Positions 20,761-30,166 of a stretch of 64,000 bases of DNA are shown here, one piece after another. Source of the DNA: Anabaena catenula FACHB-362 (GTDB taxonomy: Bacteria > Cyanobacteriota > Cyanobacteriia > Cyanobacteriales > Nostocaceae); assembly GCF_014698735.1 (NCBI RefSeq), contig NZ_JACJTQ010000001.1:310001-374000 (forward strand), given 5' to 3'. A program made the position numbers and the translations under genes. The notes below the pieces were generated by a model, which was not told the DNA's origin, ran no database searches, and was given only the letters and a program-made list of their open reading frames with translations. Positions within the stretch are counted from its first letter, which is position 1. The number at the start of each line of letters is the position of its first letter.

Positions 20761-21799
20761 TTTACAACAAAATGGCGGTATAGCCACAGTGGAAAATCTC
20801 ATACTAAAACATATTTCTATTGAGATAAAAATTCAGCATATTACCACTCATGATGAGGGATCTATATTGCACAGAATCATAGTCTTTACTAAGGCTGTTG
20901 CTAAATTTTTAGGTCAACTTTTCACTCAAAACATAGATGCCATACATATTCACATTTCCGATGGGGGTAGCCTTGTACGCAAAGCTCTTTTAGTAATTCT
21001 GGCTTGGCCATTTGGTAAGCCGATAATTATGCACGCACATGGGGCAGAATTTCAAGTAACTTATCAAAAGCTGCCTCAATGGCTACAAAAAGTTTTTGCT
21101 GCGATATTTCGGCGCTGTCAAGGCTTTATTGTCCTCTCAGAAACTTGGGAAAATTACTATATTCAGAATCTCGGCTTAAATAAAAAACAAGTTTTTGTTC
21201 TGCCTAACCCCACTGAATTACCTACCCAAATTCCCCATAGAAAAAATTCTGATCCAGTTAGTTTGGTTTTTTGTGGGCGAGTGGGTGAACGCAAGGGTAC
21301 ATTTGATTTAATTACCGCATTTTCTCAACTCTCAGAACCACAAAAAAAATCTGCTCAACTAATCTTAGCAGGAGATGGAGAAATAGAAAAAGCACGACAG
21401 TTAGCTGTGCAGTTTAATATTGCAGAACAAGTAACTTTTTTGGGGTGGATTAATACACAACAACGAGATAAAATTTTATCACAAGCGGATGTGTTTATTT
21501 TACCTTCCTATAATGAAGGGTTGCCAATGGCAATCTTAGAAGCTATGGGTTGGGGTTTACCTATCATCGCTACACCAGTTGGCGGTATTCCTGAGTTAGT
21601 GATTAATAACCAAAATGGTTTGATAGTCACCCCAGGGAATATTCAAGAGTTATCAGAGGCGATGGCATTGTTGATTAAAGATGAACAATTGCGACTTTCT
21701 TTAGGCACTGCTGCTAGGAAAAATGTTGAACCTTATGATATCACTAATTATTGCCATCTTTTAGTTGATATATATCGTTCACTATCACAATTTAATTAA
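20735..21799 (+). CDS. Family 4 glycosyltransferase
   Basis: A GT-B glycosyltransferase of 354 residues. It starts MQIIMLGASLQQNGGIATV, with the N-terminal GG loop. The C-terminal donor site has LVFCGRVGERKGTFDLITAF, QLILAGDGE, FILPSYNEGLPMAILEAMGWGLPIIATPVGGIPELV, with the E-x7-E type signature of GT4. I chose the ATG at 20735, because GGGAGGTGAG lies just upstream. A GTG at 20726 is also in frame but sits on that site. Overlap with the polymerase gene suggests translational coupling. Confidence 0.9.
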   Translation: MQIIMLGASLQQNGGIATVENLILKHISIEIKIQHITTHDEGSILHRIIVFTKAVAKFLGQLFTQNIDAIHIHISDGGSLVRKALLVILAWPFGKPIIMHAHGAEFQVTYQKLPQWLQKVFAAIFRRCQGFIVLSETWENYYIQNLGLNKKQVFVLPNPTELPTQIPHRKNSDPVSLVFCGRVGERKGTFDLITAFSQLSEPQKKSAQLILAGDGEIEKARQLAVQFNIAEQVTFLGWINTQQRDKILSQADVFILPSYNEGLPMAILEAMGWGLPIIATPVGGIPELVINNQNGLIVTPGNIQELSEAMALLIKDEQLRLSLGTAARKNVEPYDITNYCHLLVDIYRSLSQFN

Positions 21800-21813
21800 A
21801 GTTGAGGTGCTTG

Positions 21814-22593
21814 ATGAGAATTAATATATGTGGCATAGAAATTGATAGATATAGTTTTGATGAGGTTGTCGAAAAAATCGTGAGTCATTGTCTGGACAAA
21901 GGAGTGCCAGAATATGTTGTGACTCCTAATGCCATGCATATTCTGGCATTGCAGAAAGATGCTGATTTCCGTGATATTTATCGCCGATCTTTTTTAGTCG
22001 TTCCCGATGGAGTATCTTTATTGTGGGCGGCTAAATTTTTGCAAACCCCCTTAAATGGTAGAGTGAATGGTACAGATTTATTTGAAAGACTCTGTGCGAT
22101 CGCCTCAGAAAAAGGGTTAAAAATATTTTTGTTGGGAGGTCGTCCAGGGGCAGCCGAAAAAGCCCAGGAGGTACTGCAAAAAAGACATCCTAATTTAGCA
22201 ATTGTTGGTACTTATTGCCCTGAATATGGTTTTGAAAAACGACCAGAACAATTAGAATTAATCAAGTCGAAAATAAAAGCAACCGCCCCTGATCTTCTGT
22301 TTGTCGGGTTAGGCGCACCCAAACAAGAAAAATGGATAGCCAATAATTATTTATCTCTGAAAGTTCCAGTTAGCCTGGGTATTGGTGTGAGCTTTGAACT
22401 GGTTGCGGATATGGTGAGAAGAGCGCCAGTTTGGATGCAAAAAACAGGTTTAGAATGGTTATTTCGCTTAATAGTTGAACCTCAGCGTTTATGGAAACGT
22501 TATATTTTGGGTAATCCTACTTTTATTTGGTTGGTACTCAAACAACGCTTGGGAATGTCTACATCATTTGAGAATCAGGAGGTAAGGAATTGA
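21814..22593 (+). CDS. WecB/TagA/CpsF family glycosyltransferase (GT26)
   Basis: A 259-residue transferase with the full GT26 pattern: VVTPNAMHILALQKDADFRDIYRRS, VVPDGVSLLWAAKFL, RVNGTDLFERLC, IFLLGGRPG, and LFVGLGAPKQEKWIANN near the catalytic C-terminal half. Known members transfer N-acetylmannosamine(uronate) or related sugars to a lipid-linked GlcNAc. The exact sugar here is unknown. The C-terminal basic/aromatic segment (EWLFRLIVEPQRLWKRYILGNP) is the membrane-association tail of the family. The ATG at 21814 has GAGG upstream. The stop overlaps the next start by four bases. Confidence 0.93.
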   Translation: MRINICGIEIDRYSFDEVVEKIVSHCLDKGVPEYVVTPNAMHILALQKDADFRDIYRRSFLVVPDGVSLLWAAKFLQTPLNGRVNGTDLFERLCAIASEKGLKIFLLGGRPGAAEKAQEVLQKRHPNLAIVGTYCPEYGFEKRPEQLELIKSKIKATAPDLLFVGLGAPKQEKWIANNYLSLKVPVSLGIGVSFELVADMVRRAPVWMQKTGLEWLFRLIVEPQRLWKRYILGNPTFIWLVLKQRLGMSTSFENQEVRN

Positions 22594-23678
22594 AGATTAG
22601 TATTGGCATACTTGCTTATAATGAGGTTGAAGAGATTGCTGCTACCTTGCATTCACTATTTCATCAAAGTATATTTCAAGAGGCTCACGCCAACATAGAA
22701 ATTGAAGTTGTCGTAGTTCCTAACGGCTGTACAGATGATACAGCAGCGATCGCTCAAACTACATTACAAGAGTTGAAAAAGTCCACTCAGAACCCCTCTG
22801 TTTCCTGGCGTATTTGCAACGTTGAAGAAGCTGGGAAGCCAAATGCTTGGAATCTTTACGTTCATCAGTTTTCTCGCCCCGATGCTGACTATATGTTTTT
22901 AATGGATGCAGATATTCAATTTCTGGAATCCAAAACCCTCTATAAGATGATACAAACTCTAGAACAAACTCCTGACGCTTGGGTATCTGTAGACAAATTA
23001 GTCAAGGACGTAGCTTTAAAGCCGAAAAAAAACCTGATGGAGAAATTGTCAGTAGCAGTTTCGGGTGCATCGGGGGCTAAATCAGCTTGGATATGTGGAC
23101 AACTTTACTGTGGCCGCACCGAAATTTTACGCAAAATTTGGATGCCTAAAGGCATTTTAGTAGAAGACGGCTTTCTATGGACTATGATTGTTACTGACCG
23201 TTTAACTTCCCCAGAAGTTCTCAATCGAGTTGTTCTCGCTGACTCTGCTTCCCATGTTTTTGAGGCTTACACTCAAATTAGTAGCTTATTGCGCCATGAG
23301 TTACGTCAAGTGATTGGTAATACAATTAACTACTTCATTTACACCAACTTACAGCCAGGTGATAATTCCAGTGCAGATGCTGGTTCTTTAATCAAGCTAA
23401 AAAATGAGCAAGATCCACTTTGGTTGGATAAGTTAATTACAGCAAGTGTCAAAAAAAGTGGCTGGTGGGCTATTCCCAATTGGTTACTAATTCGCCGATT
23501 ACAAAGCCTCAGAAACCGACCTTTTCAGAAAGCAATCTGGTTATTTCCTGTGTTTTTCATCGCATTTTTTGTAGATCTGATACTCTGCTTACAAGCTAAT
23601 TATCAGTTACACAAATATGAAAACAATTGTGATCATAAAAAACAACCAATAGAAGAATCTATAGAAGTTATAAATTAG
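22590..23678 (+). CDS. Family 2 glycosyltransferase with C-terminal membrane segment
   Basis: A 362-residue GT-A glycosyltransferase. It begins KISIGILAYNEVEEIAATLHSL, contains VVVPNGCTDDTA and the metal-binding LMDADIQF at ~107-114, and ends with a hydrophobic helix (IWLFPVFFIAFFVDLILCL). The likely start is the TTG at 22590, which overlaps the previous stop. It is preceded by a strong AGGAGGT Shine-Dalgarno, so a TTG initiation codon is well supported here. The membrane anchor suggests it acts at the cytoplasmic face of the membrane. Confidence 0.87.
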   Translation: MKISIGILAYNEVEEIAATLHSLFHQSIFQEAHANIEIEVVVVPNGCTDDTAAIAQTTLQELKKSTQNPSVSWRICNVEEAGKPNAWNLYVHQFSRPDADYMFLMDADIQFLESKTLYKMIQTLEQTPDAWVSVDKLVKDVALKPKKNLMEKLSVAVSGASGAKSAWICGQLYCGRTEILRKIWMPKGILVEDGFLWTMIVTDRLTSPEVLNRVVLADSASHVFEAYTQISSLLRHELRQVIGNTINYFIYTNLQPGDNSSADAGSLIKLKNEQDPLWLDKLITASVKKSGWWAIPNWLLIRRLQSLRNRPFQKAIWLFPVFFIAFFVDLILCLQANYQLHKYENNCDHKKQPIEESIEVIN

Positions 23679-23692
23679 AGAGTGTTGATAAA

Positions 23693-24856
23693 ATGAGGCA
23701 ACAGAAGTTATTAACTAGAAGACGCACTCTTTACTTAGGTTTAGGAACTTTAGCTGGTATCGGTGCTTCAACATCTGGGAAATTAATCAATAAATTTGAT
23801 AAAAATCAAGTTTTTGCTAATCAAAATAGAAGCTTCAAGGTAGTAGGAAAAAACTCTTTAAAAGAACGTGCGGCTCGTAAAGGATTAATTTATGGCGCAG
23901 ATTGCGGTACTTTAGATTTGCAGTCTGCTCCAGACTTGCAAACTGCTGTGCTTCAAGAGTGCGCTATGTTAGTACCAGGGTTTCTCAAATGGGATATGTT
24001 ACGTCCAACTGCTGATAGTTTTAATTTTACTAGAGGTGATTGGTATGTACAGTTTGCTGAACAACACCAGATGCTGTTGCGGGGACATACTTTAGTTTGG
24101 CATGATTCTTTACCAAGCTGGTTTAAAGAAACTGTTAATAAGCAAAATGCCCACCAGTTTTTGCAGCAACATATTCAAAAAGTTGCCGGGCGTTATGCAG
24201 GGAAAATGCACTCTTGGGATGTGGTTAATGAAGCTATCTTTGTTGAGGACGGACTACCCAACGGATTAAGAAAAACCCCTTGGCTAAATTTATTAGGAAC
24301 AGATTACATTGACTTGGCTTTTCGGATTGCTGCTCAAGTTGATCCTCAAGCTTTGTTAGTTTATAACGACTATGGATTAGAATATGACACCCCAGAACAT
24401 GAAGCAAAAAGGAATGCAGTCTTAAAATTACTAGAGCGTTTGAAATCTCAGGGAACACCAGTTCATGCTTTTGGTATACAGTCTCACCTCTCAGGAGATG
24501 AAACTCGTTTTCATCCTGAAAAGTTACGTAATTTCCTCAGAAATATTGCTAATCTGGGTTTGAAAATTCTAGTCACAGAAATGGATGTAATAGATAAAAA
24601 GCTACCTCTAGATGTGGCTATGCGCGATCGCATTGTCGCTGCTGCTTATGAAGATTATCTTTCAGTCGTGTTAGATGAGCCAGCCGTTACCACAATTATT
24701 AATTGGGGATTGAGCGATCGCTATACCTGGCTGTCTGAATTTCACCCCCGTCCTGATCAAGCGCCTGTTCGTCCTCTGCCCTTAGATTCTCAAATGCAGC
24801 GCAAGTTAGCTTGGAATGCTATGGCTCGTGCTTTTGATAATGCTCCCAAACGTTAA
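23693..24856 (+). CDS. Exported GH10 family glycosidase (endo-1,4-beta-xylanase type)
   Basis: A 387-residue glycoside hydrolase family 10 protein. The acid/base glutamate is E180 in WDVVNEA and the nucleophile is E296 in LVTEMDV. HTLVWHDSLPSWF and INWGLSDRYTWL are further family signatures. The N-terminus has a twin-arginine-like RRRTLYLG followed by a hydrophobic stretch, so export by Tat or Sec is likely. Family members cleave beta-1,4-xylan and related glycans. Its place among exopolysaccharide genes suggests it trims or remodels the organism's own polymer rather than digesting plant xylan. That is an inference. Confidence 0.9.
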   Translation: MRQQKLLTRRRTLYLGLGTLAGIGASTSGKLINKFDKNQVFANQNRSFKVVGKNSLKERAARKGLIYGADCGTLDLQSAPDLQTAVLQECAMLVPGFLKWDMLRPTADSFNFTRGDWYVQFAEQHQMLLRGHTLVWHDSLPSWFKETVNKQNAHQFLQQHIQKVAGRYAGKMHSWDVVNEAIFVEDGLPNGLRKTPWLNLLGTDYIDLAFRIAAQVDPQALLVYNDYGLEYDTPEHEAKRNAVLKLLERLKSQGTPVHAFGIQSHLSGDETRFHPEKLRNFLRNIANLGLKILVTEMDVIDKKLPLDVAMRDRIVAAAYEDYLSVVLDEPAVTTIINWGLSDRYTWLSEFHPRPDQAPVRPLPLDSQMQRKLAWNAMARAFDNAPKR

Positions 24857-25077
24857 AAATTAAAAATTAAAACCTGTGATACCTATGGTAAACCGCACGA
24901 ACCGCTATGACTACTGCCTCATTTAGCCGACATAATTCTGTAATTACAGTATATAATGTTTGTGCATCTTCTCAGTAATGTTAGCATAATATTTTGTCTC
25001 AATTGTAGATACATATTGAGCTTCTTGTCTAAAAATTAGAATCTAGAGAATCTTGAATATTTATATAGGAAAAGTAT

Positions 25078-27276
25078 ATGGAATCTAGAGAATCTATTGA
25101 TTTAGACTTTGGTAAATACTTATTGATCGTCAAACGCCAGTGGCTACCTGCTACTACTGTATTTATCGCTACAGTTGCCCTTAGTGCCTTAGCTACTACT
25201 CGTCTGAAGCCATCCTACGAAGCTGGAGGAAAATTATTATTCAAAATCCCCTCTTTTAACGTAGTAGGTTCTAATCTCCTCTCTAGCAAATCTGAAGGTT
25301 CTGGAGATTTAACATCTCTAGTATCTACTCAAAACCCAATCAGCACTCAAATGGAGGTGATTACTTCCCCATCTATCTTACAAACAACTATAGACAAATT
25401 AAAACTCAGAAATGACGAAGGTGAACCCCTAACACCTGACAAGCTAAAATCAGCATTGAAACTAAAAATCATTGGTGGTACAGATGTATTAGAGATTACA
25501 TATAAAAGCCGTAATCCTAAAGAAACAGCGGCGGTAGTGAATAAAATTATGAATGAATTTTTAGAAAATGATATTCTATCCAATCGGGTTGAAGCGGAAG
25601 CGGCTCGTCAATTTATGGATAGACAGCTACCCACAAATCAAAATGCTGTTCGCAGAGCCGAAGCATCTCTCCGCAGATTCAAACAAACCAATAACATCGT
25701 AGACCTTTCAGAAGAAATCATATCAGCAGTTAAAGTTATTGGTATTTTAGACGAGCAAATTAATAATGTTAAAGCTGAACTAGCTCAAGTAACAGCCCAA
25801 ACTCAACAACTTAATCAGCAATTAAATATCACTTCCAAGGAAGCGATGGCTATGAGTGCTATCAGTCAATCTCCTGCCATACAAGGTATTCTGACACAAA
25901 TTCAAGATACGGAAAGACAATTAGCAATAGAAAGTAGCCGTTTTCAGGATAATAACCCGATAATTACTAGTCTAGAAGCAAAGAAAGTCAATTTAAATAA
26001 TATCCTCCAACAGCAAATTCTAGCAACTGTTGGTAGTGAGATCAAAGTTTCTCCAGGGCTATTGCAGATTGGAGAATTAAAGCAAACTCTGATCCAAGAT
26101 TTTATACAATCCGAAGTGCAACGTTTGGGGTTAAATCAAAAATATATCTCTTTATATAAATCCCGCTCTGCCTATCAACAACGACTGAAAGTTGTACCTC
26201 AGTTAGCAGAAAATCAGCGCGAGTTAGAAAGGAAAGTTGAAGTTGCCCAATCAACCTATCAAACCCTTTTGAAAAAGGTTCAAGAATTACAGGTAGCAGA
26301 AAATAATAATACAGCTAATGCCAGGATTATTGCTCAGGCTAAAGTTCCTGAAAAGCCAGCAGGAGGGAAAAAAGTAATTGTATTAGCCATAGGAGTGTTG
26401 TTTGGAGCTTTCCTTGGTACTACTACTATTCTCTTGCTAGAAATGAGAGATAGGTCTTTAAAAACCCTACAAGAAATCAGAGATATATTTGGATATACCT
26501 TACTAGGAATTCTCCCCTCATTATCTAAAAAATCTCTTTTCTGGCATCAAAATGCAGACTCTACAACTCCAGAAATTGCTGCTAAAGATGCACCTCAATC
26601 TTTAACAAGTGAAATGTACCGAGTTACTCAAGCTAATCTCAGACTATTGAGTTCAGATACAGTAATTAAAAGTATTGTCGTTACTAGTTCTATTTCTAAA
26701 GAAGGTAAATCTACAGTGGCAGCTAATTTAGCCACAGTTATATCTCAATTAGGACGCAAAGTTTTACTAATTGACGCAGATCTAAGAGTTCCTACTCAAC
26801 ATCATTTCTGGCAGATAAGTAATTCACCCGGATTAAGTGAGGTTTTAGTTGCCCAGGTTGAATACAGCAATTCTATCTTTAGGGTAATGGATAATCTTGA
26901 TGTTTTACCTGCCGGTGTTAGACCTCCCAACCCTTTAGCTTTACTAGATTCTAAACGCATGGCTGCACTAATTGAAGAGTTTTCATCGGCATATGATTTT
27001 GTAATTATTGACACTCCTCCTTTATTAGTTGGTGCTGATGCAGTGACTGTCAGCCAAATGACAGATGGTATGTTGTTAGTAGCTCGACCTGGGATGATTG
27101 ATTATCATAATGCTAATACTGCTAAAGAAATGTTAAAACGTTCTAATTATAATGTCTTGGGTTTATTAGTTAATGGCATCATTGAGAAAAATGAGCCTAA
27201 TAATTATTTCTATAGTCCAGAAGAATATTATTCTGCTTCTAAAACTGTAACCAAAAAAGATCGGATTAAGGCATGA
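25078..27276 (+). CDS. Wzc-type chain-length regulator and tyrosine autokinase
   Basis: A 732-residue inner-membrane protein that controls polymer length and export. A Wzz domain with flanking membrane helices covers about residues 1-450. It starts SIDLDFGKYLLIVKRQWLPATTVFIATVALS, and a long coiled-coil periplasmic part is followed by a second helix (VIVLAIGVLFGAFLGTTTILLL). A cytoplasmic BY-kinase follows, with Walker A KEGKST at ~541-546, Walker A' LLIDADLR, and Walker B FVIIDTPPLLVGAD. The tail is tyrosine-rich (YFYSPEEYYSAS), the autophosphorylation cluster. No outer-membrane Wza or phosphatase Wzb gene is in this window. It is separated from the GH10 gene by 220 bases, so it may have its own promoter. 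Confidence 0.95.
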   Translation: MESRESIDLDFGKYLLIVKRQWLPATTVFIATVALSALATTRLKPSYEAGGKLLFKIPSFNVVGSNLLSSKSEGSGDLTSLVSTQNPISTQMEVITSPSILQTTIDKLKLRNDEGEPLTPDKLKSALKLKIIGGTDVLEITYKSRNPKETAAVVNKIMNEFLENDILSNRVEAEAARQFMDRQLPTNQNAVRRAEASLRRFKQTNNIVDLSEEIISAVKVIGILDEQINNVKAELAQVTAQTQQLNQQLNITSKEAMAMSAISQSPAIQGILTQIQDTERQLAIESSRFQDNNPIITSLEAKKVNLNNILQQQILATVGSEIKVSPGLLQIGELKQTLIQDFIQSEVQRLGLNQKYISLYKSRSAYQQRLKVVPQLAENQRELERKVEVAQSTYQTLLKKVQELQVAENNNTANARIIAQAKVPEKPAGGKKVIVLAIGVLFGAFLGTTTILLLEMRDRSLKTLQEIRDIFGYTLLGILPSLSKKSLFWHQNADSTTPEIAAKDAPQSLTSEMYRVTQANLRLLSSDTVIKSIVVTSSISKEGKSTVAANLATVISQLGRKVLLIDADLRVPTQHHFWQISNSPGLSEVLVAQVEYSNSIFRVMDNLDVLPAGVRPPNPLALLDSKRMAALIEEFSSAYDFVIIDTPPLLVGADAVTVSQMTDGMLLVARPGMIDYHNANTAKEMLKRSNYNVLGLLVNGIIEKNEPNNYFYSPEEYYSASKTVTKKDRIKA

Positions 27277-27312
27277 TTATTTGGATAGTTATCAGATTTT
27301 GAACATTAAATT

Positions 27313-28359
27313 ATGCAATTTAGTGAAATTATCAGTAAATTAAGCGACACGATTACAGGCCACAGCCTGATTATTAACCCAGAACAAAACCCAGAAATTA
27401 CTGGGGTAGCACCTTTGGATGAATCTAGTAGCGGTACAATCAGCTATGTAGAAGGTGCAAAATTTGCTTCCTTAGTCAGTTCTACGGGTGCTAGTGCTTT
27501 AATTTTGCCCCAAAATGAACAATTGCAGATGCAAGCCACAGAAAGGGGTATTGCCTGGTTATCAACCCCAGAACCAAGATTCTTGTTTGCAAAAGCGATC
27601 GCACTTTTTTATCAACCATATCGTCCAAATCCAGATATTCACCCTACCGCAGTCATTCACCCCACAGCCAACATCGGTAATGATGTTTATATTGGCGCTC
27701 ATGCTGTGATTGAATCAGGGGTAGAAATTGGCAACGGTGTAGTTATTCATCCCAATGTGGTAATTTATCCAAATGCGAAAATAGGCGATCGCACTACCTT
27801 ACACGCTAACTGTACCATTCACGAACGTACCATCATCGGTGCAGATTGCGTAATTCATAGCGGTGCTGTCATCGGTGCAGAGGGTTTTGGCTTTGTTCCC
27901 ACCCGCACAGGTTGGTTGAAAATGGAACAATCTGGTTACACTGTCTTAGAAGATGGTGTAGAAGTGGGTTGTAACTCTGCTATTGATCGTCCCGCAGTGG
28001 GGGAAACCAGAGTCGGACGCAATACCAAAATTGACAACTTAGTGCAGATAGGACATGGCTGTCAAATTGGTGCTGGTTGTGCGATCGCTGGTCAAGCAGG
28101 TATGGCTGGGGGCGTGAAGGTGGGAAATCGGGTAATTTTAGCTGGACAGTCAGGGATTGCGAATCAGGTCAAAATTGGAGATGGTGCGATCGCATCTGCT
28201 CAAGCTGGCATTCATAATGATATCGCACCAGGAGAGATAGTTTCCGGCTCTCCCGCAATGCCACACAAACTATATCTCAAAGTATCTGCTGTTTATAGTC
28301 GTCTGCCAGATATCTATCAATCTTTGAAACAATTGCAACGTCAATTAGGGAAAAAGTAG
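27313..28359 (+). CDS. lpxD: UDP-3-O-acylglucosamine N-acyltransferase
   Basis: LpxD adds the second acyl chain to UDP-3-O-acyl-glucosamine in lipid A synthesis. A 348-residue protein with an N-terminal uridine-binding domain (residues ~1-100) and a left-handed beta-helix of hexapeptide repeats (HPTAVIHPTANIGNDVYIG onwards). The catalytic-histidine region NLVQIGHGCQIGAG and the VIGAEGFGFVPT loop are present, and the C-terminal helix (YSRLPDIYQSLKQLQRQLG) is normal. It starts 36 bases after the Wzc gene and could be co-transcribed. Many cyanobacteria encode more than one LpxD-like protein, so a role specific to this locus is possible. Confidence 0.95.
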   Translation: MQFSEIISKLSDTITGHSLIINPEQNPEITGVAPLDESSSGTISYVEGAKFASLVSSTGASALILPQNEQLQMQATERGIAWLSTPEPRFLFAKAIALFYQPYRPNPDIHPTAVIHPTANIGNDVYIGAHAVIESGVEIGNGVVIHPNVVIYPNAKIGDRTTLHANCTIHERTIIGADCVIHSGAVIGAEGFGFVPTRTGWLKMEQSGYTVLEDGVEVGCNSAIDRPAVGETRVGRNTKIDNLVQIGHGCQIGAGCAIAGQAGMAGGVKVGNRVILAGQSGIANQVKIGDGAIASAQAGIHNDIAPGEIVSGSPAMPHKLYLKVSAVYSRLPDIYQSLKQLQRQLGKK

Positions 28360-28623
28360 CCGATTAAATCTACATTCCTAAATAGTTTCTGGGAAGCACT
28401 GCTAAATAAAGTAGAGTTTCCCTGCCCGATTACAATACAGATTGACAGATGCGATCGCGCAGCGCCTCCTCAAAAAATTAAAGGTTGGTAGACAATCGTC
28501 CGTAGACTTTAGATTTACTTTATCTCTAACTTACCAAAAAGCAATTTCTTGTGTGTCTACCGCAGGAAGTATATAAACATATTTATAAAATAACGTAGGA
28601 TAGATGTTAAAAATATATATTTC

Positions 28624-29571
28624 ATGAGACATTTTACAACACATGAAAATATTACAAATCAAATAAAGAGGTACATATTAGTAGTGGCTAAAAAACATAA
28701 TCAAAAAAATACTTGGAGACAAGAAATAAATGATATTGTGCGTGGTACTTGTGGAGGTTTTTTATTTGGTATTCCACTAATATATACTATGGAAGTATGG
28801 TGGATTGGATCGCTAGCAAAACCAAGATTGATTGTTATAGCGATTGTCTTAATGTTTATTGTAGTTCTTTTACTCAATTATACAGAGGGTTTTCGTAAAC
28901 GCAGAAATAACTGGCGAGTTGATGAAGCAGCGATAGATACTGTAGAGGCAATGGCAATTGGATTTGTTTGTTCTGCATTTATGTTGTGGTTATTGCAAGA
29001 AATTACGCCAGCAACCTCATTGAAAGAATCCCTGGGTAAAGTTGTATTTGAAGGTGTACCATTTACCCTAGGTGTGGCATTAGCCAACCAGTTTCTTCAA
29101 GAAGGTAATCAAAATAATTCCATATCAATCACTCCTCAAGGTAACGGTATCAGCAAACATAAGCAAAATGGTTTACACGCCACATTGGCTGATTTAGGTG
29201 CAACTCTCATTGGTGCAATTGTGATTGGTTTTAATATTGCACCAACCGATGAAATTCCTATGTTAGCAGCTGCCATTTCACCCCCTTGGTTATTGGTGCT
29301 AATGGCTGCATCTTTAGTGATTTCCTACGCTATTGTCTTTCAAGCTGGTTTTTCAGACCAACAAAAACGCAGACAGCAAAAGGGGATTTTTCAGCGTCCA
29401 TTAAGTGAAACTACCATATCTTATTTAATATCTTTGCTAGCAAGTGGATTAATGCTATTTTTTTTCCAAAAAGTAACTTTGGCAGATCCCTGGATGATGT
29501 GGTTAGAACATACTCTAGTATTGGGATTACCTGCAACTATTGGCGGTGCAGCGGGTAGGTTAGCAATATGA
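28624..29571 (+). CDS. TIGR02587 family integral membrane protein
   Basis: A 315-residue membrane protein with about seven to eight hydrophobic helices. The EINDIVRGTCGGFLFGIPLIYTMEVWWIG start and the LPATIGGAAGRLAI end are typical of the TIGR02587 family, an uncharacterised group. The ATG at 28624 gives 315 residues. A GTG at 28684, preceded by AAAGAGG, would start the protein at AKKHNQKN and is a reasonable alternative. It overlaps the TIGR02588 gene by four bases (ATGA), which indicates coupled translation of a two-gene unit. Function unknown. Confidence 0.9.
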   Translation: MRHFTTHENITNQIKRYILVVAKKHNQKNTWRQEINDIVRGTCGGFLFGIPLIYTMEVWWIGSLAKPRLIVIAIVLMFIVVLLLNYTEGFRKRRNNWRVDEAAIDTVEAMAIGFVCSAFMLWLLQEITPATSLKESLGKVVFEGVPFTLGVALANQFLQEGNQNNSISITPQGNGISKHKQNGLHATLADLGATLIGAIVIGFNIAPTDEIPMLAAAISPPWLLVLMAASLVISYAIVFQAGFSDQQKRRQQKGIFQRPLSETTISYLISLLASGLMLFFFQKVTLADPWMMWLEHTLVLGLPATIGGAAGRLAI

Positions 29572-29960
29572 TAGAAACAGAACCAGAACGTTCTCTAGCT
29601 GAGTGGATAACATTCGGCATTGCTTTATCTATTCTCGCAGTCGTTATTAGCTTAGTAGGGTATATGTGGCTAAATGAAAAAAATCAACCTCCCATTTTGT
29701 CGGTGCATAAAAAACAAATGATTCGAGAAATTGATGGGAAATTTTATGTTCCCTTTGAAATAGTTAATACTGGTGGTGAAACTGCTGAATCAGTGCAAAT
29801 TATTGCTGAGTTACAAATTGCTGATAAAGTTGTTGAAACAGGAGAGCAACAAATTGATTTTTTGTCTGATGGCGAAAAGGAAGAAGGAGCATTTATATTT
29901 AGCCAAAATCCGCGTCATGGTCAATTAACTGTGCGAGTTGCTAGCTATAAGTTGCCATAA
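29568..29960 (+). CDS. TIGR02588 family protein
   Basis: A 130-residue protein with one N-terminal membrane helix (ITFGIALSILAVVISLVGYMWL) and a beta-rich domain of ~90 residues outside the membrane (FYVPFEIVNTGGETAESVQIIAELQ). This is the usual form of the TIGR02588 family, which is almost always found directly after a TIGR02587 gene. Here the two genes overlap by four bases. They probably form one membrane complex of unknown role. The stop is followed by a GTTGGGTT hairpin at 30010-30036. Confidence 0.9.
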   Translation: MIETEPERSLAEWITFGIALSILAVVISLVGYMWLNEKNQPPILSVHKKQMIREIDGKFYVPFEIVNTGGETAESVQIIAELQIADKVVETGEQQIDFLSDGEKEEGAFIFSQNPRHGQLTVRVASYKLP

Positions 29961-30009
29961 TCCAAATATTTCTCAACATTAAGATTATCGCTGTTGTTGA
30001 TATTTATTT

Positions 30010-30036
30010 GTTGGGTTTCATTTTATTCAACCCAAC
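30010..30036. terminator. Candidate terminator or repeat hairpin
   Basis: A perfect 8-bp stem GTTGGGTT/AACCCAAC with an 11-base loop stands between the convergent TIGR02588 and HdrB-like genes. There is no T-run on the plus strand, and AAATAAAT follows on the minus strand. It is the same hairpin type as at 515-542, so it may be a dispersed repeat. Confidence 0.35.
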
Positions 30037-30061
30037 CTACAGCGCTTTAAATAAAACTGTC

Positions 30062-30105
30062 TGAATCAGGATTTCCAGGATTTAAGGATGAACAGGATGA
30101 AGTCA
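30062..30105. repeat. Dispersed repeat (CAGGATTTCCAGGATTTAAGGATGAACAGGAT type)
   Basis: GAATCAGGATTTCCAGGATT followed by AAGGATGAACAGGATG is a repeat seen in the intergenic DNA of many bacteria, cyanobacteria included. It contains a direct repeat of CAGGATTTC/CAGGATTTA. Nothing suggests that it is expressed. Confidence 0.5.
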
Positions 30106-30166
30106 GGGATTTGATCACAAATTACCTTTTTCCCTGCCTCAACTAGATAACTAGCAACTTGGGTTA

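Noticed and set aside
25078-27276. Two separate genes for Wzz and kinase
   Set aside because: The frame is continuous, with the membrane helix linking the two parts and the Tyr-rich tail at the end, so it is a single fused Wzc-type protein.
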